DNA of 64,000 nt, from assembly GCF_037975245.1 (NCBI RefSeq), contig NC_092571.1, forward strand, positions 23,751,564 through 23,815,563, given 5' to 3'. Position 1 is the first letter of the stretch, and every line of letters begins with the position of its first letter. This document shows positions 57,998 through 64,000 of this stretch, in pieces. Under the pieces are notes generated by a model. The model saw nothing but the letters and a program-made list of their open reading frames with translations, was not told the DNA's origin and made no database searches. The stretch comes from Apostichopus japonicus (Eukaryota > Echinodermata > Holothuroidea > Aspidochirotida > Stichopodidae). A program made the translations under genes and the position numbers.

Positions 57998-58028
57998 GAC
58001 CAGTCTCGAATTGCATTCGAGACTGGTC
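57998..58028. repeat. Perfect 14-bp hairpin
   Basis: GACCAGTCTCGAAT, a TGC loop, and its exact inverse. Stable, isolated, with no following T-run. Confidence 0.85.
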
Positions 58029-58540
58029 CAGTATACAGAAAGTTGGTTTAGGCATTTATGAATTATTATTAATAATGCAGAACGTACGTACAGCTGAGAC
58101 GCATGTTTGCATGTAGTAAACGTGAGGAGCGGAACTGTGGGCCATTGTGTGAGTTCATGTACACACTACGTACACAGCCTTACCGCGGATTGAGACAAGA
58201 ATCGTTTCTTGCAGTTAAATTGGGTCTGAATTAGTTGGAATTTTGTTGACTCTACAGTTGTTTTGTTATGATTCTGAACCATTATGACTTGAGATTTGTT
58301 AAAGTTACCATCAAACTGTCTATCATATGAATAAGTGCAACTTGTGATGGAAGGTAAAAGGCTACATTACATATGTTCATGAAAATCTATATCTAGCGAT
58401 TTCTGAGGTTTTACTTTTGCAAATCTAGCGTTTTTGGCATCTGTTGCTGGTAACACTGTGGGCGGGTTGTGAAAGTTTAACCGTGCTTTCGCGATATGCA
58501 GTATGCAGTATTGCTGATTCCGTTACTTTTTTTTTTTAGG

Positions 58541-58678
58541 AGACGTCTCTATCTGATACGGCTCTGGTATCAGGTAGTTGTGCATGTATGTACAGACAGT
58601 ATAAGTATACGCTTTGAAAGCAGAGGCAGTCCTTTCGGTCTGGGTGGAAGTCTCCAACATTCAGTTGTAAAGAAACAG
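58541..58678 (+). other. Candidate 5' exon of LRR gene 2
   Basis: Preceded by a long T tract and AG (58528-58540) and ended by 'aaagaaacag|gtatga'. Matches 44488-44573 of copy 1, including the donor. Probably untranslated if real. Confidence 0.3.
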
Positions 58679-59100
58679 GTATGATAATAATAGGCTTTGT
58701 TATATACCCTTAACAGCCCATACCTTTTGTCATTTAGTCATTCGTACCAGTGCCGCAACAAGTTTGATTTTACAGAGAGAGAGATGCAGTAAGATGTTAA
58801 GCCGTCCATGGTAGTATAGGGGTCGACTGTTTACGTAAGACATTTAATCACAGTACACAACCATTGAAATAGCACTTCCCCGGCCTTGTAAGATGCAACC
58901 AAACATTCTTTGATATGAAATCTCAAGTCTTAAAAATTTACACTTCAGAAAAAGGGTAAATTAGAAATATTTTTCTTGATTCGTTATAATCACTTTGTAG
59001 GGGAAAATATGACTTAACTTTACTTTATATAAGCTCTGCTTTATTCATTGTAATACATAAGTAATTTAAGATATAAAGCATGCTCGGCCTTATAATGGTA

Positions 59101-59101
<1 letters not shown>

Positions 59102-59139
<38 letters not shown>
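59102..59139. repeat. (TA)n microsatellite
   Basis: About 18 TA units. The equivalent place in copy 1 (near 45596) has only 'tatatatg'. Confidence 0.95.
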
Positions 59140-59140
<1 letters not shown>

Positions 59141-59771
59141 TAAAGGGAAGCCATATGGGTAATTAAGGTGTAAATTAATTTTTTGGTTTGTATTATCATT
59201 ATTTGTTTTACATGCCAAAATGGGACCTATGGGGGGAGGGGTGAACTTAGTAGGGTAGGCCGTGTAGGGGACTGTACCTCATAATTAAAACATTGGGGCA
59301 CTGATAAAGGGGCTAACAATGAAACTGATAAGCCTGCATAAAGCACGTCAGAATTGTGAGTGAGTGAGTTCGATCACGTCAACATGCTGACCATGAAAAC
59401 TCGTGCCTGTGTGATTGGATATGTCATAGATGAAAGTTCAAAGGTCAAATACCCCAGATCTTTGTTTTTAGCCATTATCTGCCTGTCAGTATGTTGTAAA
59501 AAGTTATTAACCACAAGATATGTAGAGGATAATGGGACAAATATTTAAATAGTACTTATGTGGTTCTTGAGGGTTAAGTTATTAGAGCAATGTAGGTCCA
59601 AGGTGATTTTGGCTCAAATTGTATACCTTGCAGCAGTGATGATTAGATAATATCGTTTTCTACTAAACTTTAAGCTATGCTATACGTAAATCTTTTATAA
59701 ATGGCATGTTTTCATTGATTTTATTTTACTCATAAAGGAACGATTCTGTGTGGACAGCGACCTACCTCATT

Positions 59772-60674
59772 ATGATGTTCACCAAACACCGAAACTTTTC
59801 AATAGGATTTATCGTCTTCATGTTATGTCACATTCCTGTTATGTCTCAAGTGGATGTCACCGATCCAACTTGCCTTACCTTAGATATACCTGTCGATGAA
59901 ATAGATGACTGCTTTGATCACTTTCCAAATGATGAACATATTAGATGTGTAAACTTATCTCACAATTCTTTAAAGGATCTTGCTACAAATTTAGCAAACT
60001 GTCTACTAAATCTAAACGAAATTGATTTAAGTTTCAATCAGTATCTTCAAGTTCCAAATCAAGCCCTCGCTGGTCTCGCAGATCCGCATTACTTGCATAT
60101 GGATAACAATTTGATCATTTCACTGGAAGGAGCCTTTGATAGATTGGGAAGCCTAACTAGAATATCCTTTGGATCAAATCAAATCAGGAAAATACCTACC
60201 GATATGTTTCGTGATCTTCGACAGTTGAAAGTAGCAGAATTTCCTAACAACAATATAAATGTCCTTCCTTGTTTGGCCGACATGAAGAACTTGACGATCT
60301 CCCAGATCGACTTGAGAAACAACACGTTGACTGCTCTTAATTTGGACTGCATCATCAAGATAGAAAACGCCACGGCAATATTTGGTAATGACTCTGTTAT
60401 TCAGGTCAGTCGCAAGAGAAATAGCCCAATCGAATTCTTGATCAGTGGTAATCAAAACACGATTAGTTGTGAAAATGATATCACTTTGGACACCTCTTCT
60501 CTGGAGTTCATATCCATAAATATCTCCTGTCGATTCCAAAACGGTACTTATGGTAGAATTGTGACTGGTTATGTTACGGCTACTCAAAATTTGAAAGAAG
60601 CAAGTGATACTGCAGAAAAACAAAAATGTTTCATCTTGCCTATATTAATAATAATTATATCATTAGTTATGTAG
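59772..60674 (+). CDS. LRR surface protein 2, paralogue of LRR protein 1
   Basis: An intronless frame of 300 codons from the ATG at 59772, aligned along its whole length with the protein at 47879-48796. It has a signal segment ('IGFIVFMLCH', five residues shorter), an N-cap with Cys, LRRs such as 'NLNEIDLSFNQYLQVPNQAL' and 'LTRISFGSNQIRKIPTDMF', and C-cap cysteines. The hydrophobic end 'FILPILIIIISLVM' has no cytoplasmic tail. Differences cluster in the N-cap (TLDIPVDEIDD versus TPNKPIDEINN), some LRR surface positions and the stalk before the anchor ('VTGYVTATQNLKEASDTAEK'), where small indels occur. Both genes are open, so both are probably functional. Confidence 0.82.
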   Translation: MMFTKHRNFSIGFIVFMLCHIPVMSQVDVTDPTCLTLDIPVDEIDDCFDHFPNDEHIRCVNLSHNSLKDLATNLANCLLNLNEIDLSFNQYLQVPNQALAGLADPHYLHMDNNLIISLEGAFDRLGSLTRISFGSNQIRKIPTDMFRDLRQLKVAEFPNNNINVLPCLADMKNLTISQIDLRNNTLTALNLDCIIKIENATAIFGNDSVIQVSRKRNSPIEFLISGNQNTISCENDITLDTSSLEFISINISCRFQNGTYGRIVTGYVTATQNLKEASDTAEKQKCFILPILIIIISLVM

Positions 60675-60791
60675 CAATGCCGCTAATCTGGCTTTTAATG
60701 CAACCCAATAATGATCCTGGCCGGTGCGAATTGAACAATGTCAGCGGCTGGCAATCATGGCGTCGCCAAAAAAACTCATATACCATGCCAC

Positions 60792-61138
60792 CGATGTCAT
60801 CCGATATACCATGTATTCGAGAGCGTGGTGGACAATTGGTTAAGGCGTCGGACTCGTGATTCAAGGATTGCTGGTTCGATTCCTGCATAGTTCATTACGT
60901 TGTGTCCTTGGGCAAGATGCTTTATCTCACTTGCCTCTCTCCACCCAGGGGTTAAATGGGTACCTGTGAGGTAACTTGTCATTGGGCGCAGTATATAACT
61001 GCTGCCGACTGGAGGGATTGTCTCTGGGACAGGTTATCATTGACCAGGGGTAATATAACGTCTGTAAAGCGCTTTGAGACCTATCGCTGGTATAAAACGC
61101 TATATAAAAAGCAAATATTATTATCATTATTATTCTGT
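60792..61138 (+). mobile_element. tRNA-derived SINE, intact copy with target duplication
   Basis: Flanked by the 13-bp duplication TATACCATGCCAC (60779-60791 and 61139-61151). It contains an A box (ggttaaggcgt, near 60838) and B box GGTTCGATTCC (60873-60883). A conserved central part follows ('cgttgtgtccttgggcaag', 'ttgcctctctccacccagg'), then 'gtaaagcgctttgagacct' and an ATT-rich tail. It is the same family as 16264-16590, and sits 0.1 kb past LRR gene 2. Confidence 0.92.
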
Positions 61139-61505
61139 TATACCATGCCACAATTGAGAACAATGACTTGCATCCCCTGAACCTTAAAGCCTTTCTTGGA
61201 CAAACTTTTAAAGACCCAAATGTTCTTATCGAAGTGAACCTTTCTTTTCTTTCTACCTCTATTTTCTTCTATACTTTATTTTCTATTTATTTAATTTTTG
61301 TTAGTATATTTGGGAGGGGGCGGGGCATATTTTGGATGTTGAAGAGGGTCAAATAAGCTTCTGATGGTCTGTTATCAGGAGGATTGAATGAAATACGTTT
61401 TTTGAAACAGGAAATTCAAACAGCGATATAGCTGACACATTGATTGGAGAAGGTATCATATGCTATGACCGCTCTCTCATCTCTTCTTGTTCAAAATCTG
61501 AATGG

Positions 61506-61839
61506 AGGGATGTGCCCAAGATTACCTGAGTGCCGGGTATACTGATCGCCGTTCTGGGGGAGGGTCTAAGGTGGAGGAGGTGTCCCCTTTGAGAAATGTT
61601 TCGATTTTTGAAGGTGTTCAGATGCCAAGTGCTGGCACTTGTGTGGCTTTTTAAGCACATACCCTAATTTTGCTAACAATTTACATGTTAATTTTTTGTG
61701 TGAAATATATTGTTAGGAATGTCGGTATTTTAGATGAAAATAGTGTTGGCGGGATTCACGATTTTTAAGACAGTGCTGGGCGTTAATTTTTAGTGCTGGG
61801 CGGGGCCGCCAAGGGGCCGCCCAGCGTGGGCACATCCCT
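61506..61839 (+). mobile_element. TIR-type repeat, copy 2 (hAT-like)
   Basis: Inverted termini AGGGATGTGCCCA (61506) and TGGGCACATCCCT (ending at 61839, one base offset in the inner part). Flanking 8-mers ctgaatgg (61498-61505) and gtgtatgg (61840-61847) agree at 6 of 8. The interior matches 4263-4756 in inverse orientation. It is absent from duplication copy 1. Confidence 0.78.
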
Positions 61840-63109
61840 GTGTATGGTATGAATTTTGGAAATGCGCATTATATATACAAGGCATCAACTATACTGTACA
61901 GTGGGCAGGATGATTCCAGTTGAAAACCTCTATCTACGCAATAGTGGAATTGGGAAGTGACGAATTCCAACGTAATGTTGCATGCAAGAAGGGGGGGGGG
62001 GGGGGGTGGTTCCCAAACTTCAATTGGCATTCGAGTGGATTTTTTTTTATATACTGGCGGGTAAAAATATACAACTGATACGAGTGTCCACCTCTTTATC
62101 ATCCTCACACAACAAAAATCAAGTATTTAAATATTGTTAACACAATATTCCTTTTTACAGCTAAATTATAGACTTAATGTATAGTGGTATCAGCTTGCTT
62201 TCCAATATTTGTTAATATTTTTAACTTTTGGGAAAATCACACTTTCTCTATGATGTTCATTAATTAAAGTGGCAAAGTGACAAAACTCAATTGGAAATCA
62301 TAGAAATGTTATGACCTCAAATAACATTTTCCTCTATATTATTCCAAATTTGTCAAGGACCATCGGTGTGGAACGTTAACAGAAGATTTTTTTGATTGAG
62401 CTATTTTAAGAGCACTACCCCCTCCCTACCACCCTCCTTACCCCCTTTCGTCATGTAATGTCTGCTAGGAAAGATCATTTATGCACATCAAGAGACTTCC
62501 AATTTACAACGAGGACTTCAGATTTCGTTTATTGATTTTTTTCTTCAAATAAACCTCCATTCCCATTCCGTTAGTTATTGGCAACAAACACGTTCAATGT
62601 GGAAATTCTATTTAAATCTCTGTTTACTCTGTTAGTATGCGTTGCATTGTGAGGGCAGTCATCGGAGCAAAAAAGACAACAAAGAATAATGTAACGTAAA
62701 ATTTCCATGTTCATGAATAGGTTGCTCTACAATGATATGTAAATGTAAGTATATTCATAAATATGGGAGTGGGTAAACTGAACACCGGATAAAAGTCAAT
62801 CAATAGTACTATATAGTTTGTTAAGCGATGAATATTTATCATGATTTTATCATTTTAAAAAGATTGATAATTATTTCTTTATTCTTTATAATATACTACT
62901 GTCATGTTACTTTAAGTTTTTTTCCGTTCACAATATGTACTCTTATAGTTTTCCTGTATAATTTGGTGGAGTTGAGTCATAATCATAAACAAAAGAAGTA
63001 TTTGACTTATGGCATCCTTATATTAAACAATTTTCATCAATATTTGTTAATATGTTATTAACTAATGTATATAGTAGCTGTAGCTGGTTTTGTTGGTGAC
63101 TGGATTGAA

Positions 63110-63560
63110 CCTTTAGAGGAGACAGTGCTTGTAAAGTTATTCGATTTATCAATTAGTCCAGGGACCCTGACATGGGCTTCAGATTTAGTGGGGAGGGGTG
63201 GGGTGACAGGACTCAGACCGGGGAGGGGTAGGGTGGCAGGAGCCAGACCTATGTTCAGTGGTGTTGAAATTACGCCTTTCGGCGGCAACAAGCCAAATAA
63301 AAAAATTATTATTGTAAAAGTTATTGGTATCCATGACTACAACCCCCCCCCCCCCCTTTGCCTGTGGCTGCGTTTTATTACGGAACCACTGAGACCCCTC
63401 AAACAAGATTTTTTTAAGTTTATTTTTTTTGGGGGGGTGCCCGAAACATCAGCATACTGCCCGAATTTCCACGTAAATGTCTTGTTTGGGTTGCAGCCCC
63501 AATCCCCCCCCCCCCCACCCACCCGTCTCCTAGTAGAGGCTCGCGCAAGGCAGTGATTTA
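63110..63560 (+). repeat. Conserved block of the duplication, partner of 52080-52530
   Basis: The two copies are nearly identical here ('gacagtgcttgtaaagttatt', in part; 'ggcggcaacaagccaaataa'). They differ mainly in poly-C and poly-G lengths. An open frame crosses both copies, but it changes frame at the homopolymers and matches no family, so I do not call it a gene. Confidence 0.7.
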
Positions 63561-64000
63561 GATTGATGCAACTAAACTCAATGTAACTTGAGTGTATACG
63601 TATAAGTACTTTAACTGTGCTGGCTATTATTACAGGGTGTATCTACTTCCATGCATACATGGTATGCAATCTTGCGATGCAATCAGTATGCTTGCCTTTG
63701 TATTCTACGCATAATTCAAATGTCTATTTTGTATATTTGGTATATATTTTGTATGTTTCGTTTAAATGGTAATGAAAGAGGGCAGAGAGGAATAGGCAAT
63801 GTTTGGAATACAAAGCGGAATGCAATAAACGGAGAGTGACCCTCAGTATACTTCGACTTGGCTTTAGTTATTGTTTCGTGTATGTTTACCTCTCGTATAT
63901 CCTCGTACGCGTGACACTATATAACTCATATTGTCCCACCTGCGTAGCTTATAGATTAGTTAGAATGAAATCCTTGTGATTCTGTAGCTATCATATATGT

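Larger units (their letters stand above)
54115..64000 (+). repeat. Large tandem duplication, copy 2 (continues off the right edge)
   Basis: Collinear with 43960-53330 (same anchors). About 3.5 kb between roughly 55000 and 58480 has no counterpart in copy 1 and must be an insertion here or a deletion there. The last bases of the window still match copy 1 (to about 53315), so the duplication extends further right. Confidence 0.9.

Noticed and set aside
63065-63556. 163-codon frame shared in part with 52089-52301
   Set aside because: Frames are held open by homopolymers that differ in length between the two copies; no family match, and similarity is explained by the DNA duplication.

Overview
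This is a eukaryotic (metazoan) nuclear window: AT-rich, low gene density, genes split by introns with GT-AG borders, and crowded with satellites, miniature inverted-repeat transposons and remnants of larger elements. There is no bacterial-style gene packing. A REV1 gene, a tRNA-derived SINE, a Ty3/gypsy LTR retrotransposon and several hAT-like miniature elements point to a marine invertebrate. The frequent 'taggcct' words and the SINE type make me lean towards an echinoderm or other invertebrate deuterostome, but that is inference, not proof.

Layout. 1-2150: two unrelated tandem-repeat arrays. 2358-6474 (minus strand): three exons of REV1 (Y-family DNA polymerase), running off the left edge; the large intron carries an internal tandem duplication. 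6600-14560: mostly non-coding, with a 1.1 kb minisatellite (9886-10985) and miniature elements. 14569-22044: one complete but dead Ty3/gypsy retrotransposon with 5-bp target duplications. Its 5' LTR, gag and 3' LTR were each hit by a different later insertion (a TIR element, a SINE and a hAT-like element). 23357-32010 (plus strand): an unrecognised gene for a predicted signal-anchored, single-pass membrane protein whose coiled-coil stalk is encoded by four tandemly duplicated in-phase exons (22 or 25 codons each). An antisense U2-snRNA-like sequence lies in one of its introns. 34942-35487 (minus): an intronless small type I membrane protein with one fibronectin-III-like domain. 36700-42600: nested hAT-like miniature elements and palindromes.

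43960-53330 and 54115 to the right edge: a direct large-scale tandem duplication. Each copy carries one intronless leucine-rich-repeat (LRR) surface protein gene (47879-48796 and 59772-60674). Both proteins end in a hydrophobic tail with no cytoplasmic domain, suggesting GPI anchoring. The copies differ by insertions: about 1 kb of (GTGA)n, a foldback element with minisatellite arms and a non-LTR retrotransposon tail in copy 1; a SINE, a TIR element and about 3.5 kb of other sequence in copy 2.

No operon or single pathway links the genes. The common theme of the central and right parts is small, fast-changing surface-type proteins (coiled-coil, FN3, LRR) in a region reshaped by tandem duplication and transposons. 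The most interesting candidates are the tandem-exon coiled-coil gene and the LRR/GPI-like pair.
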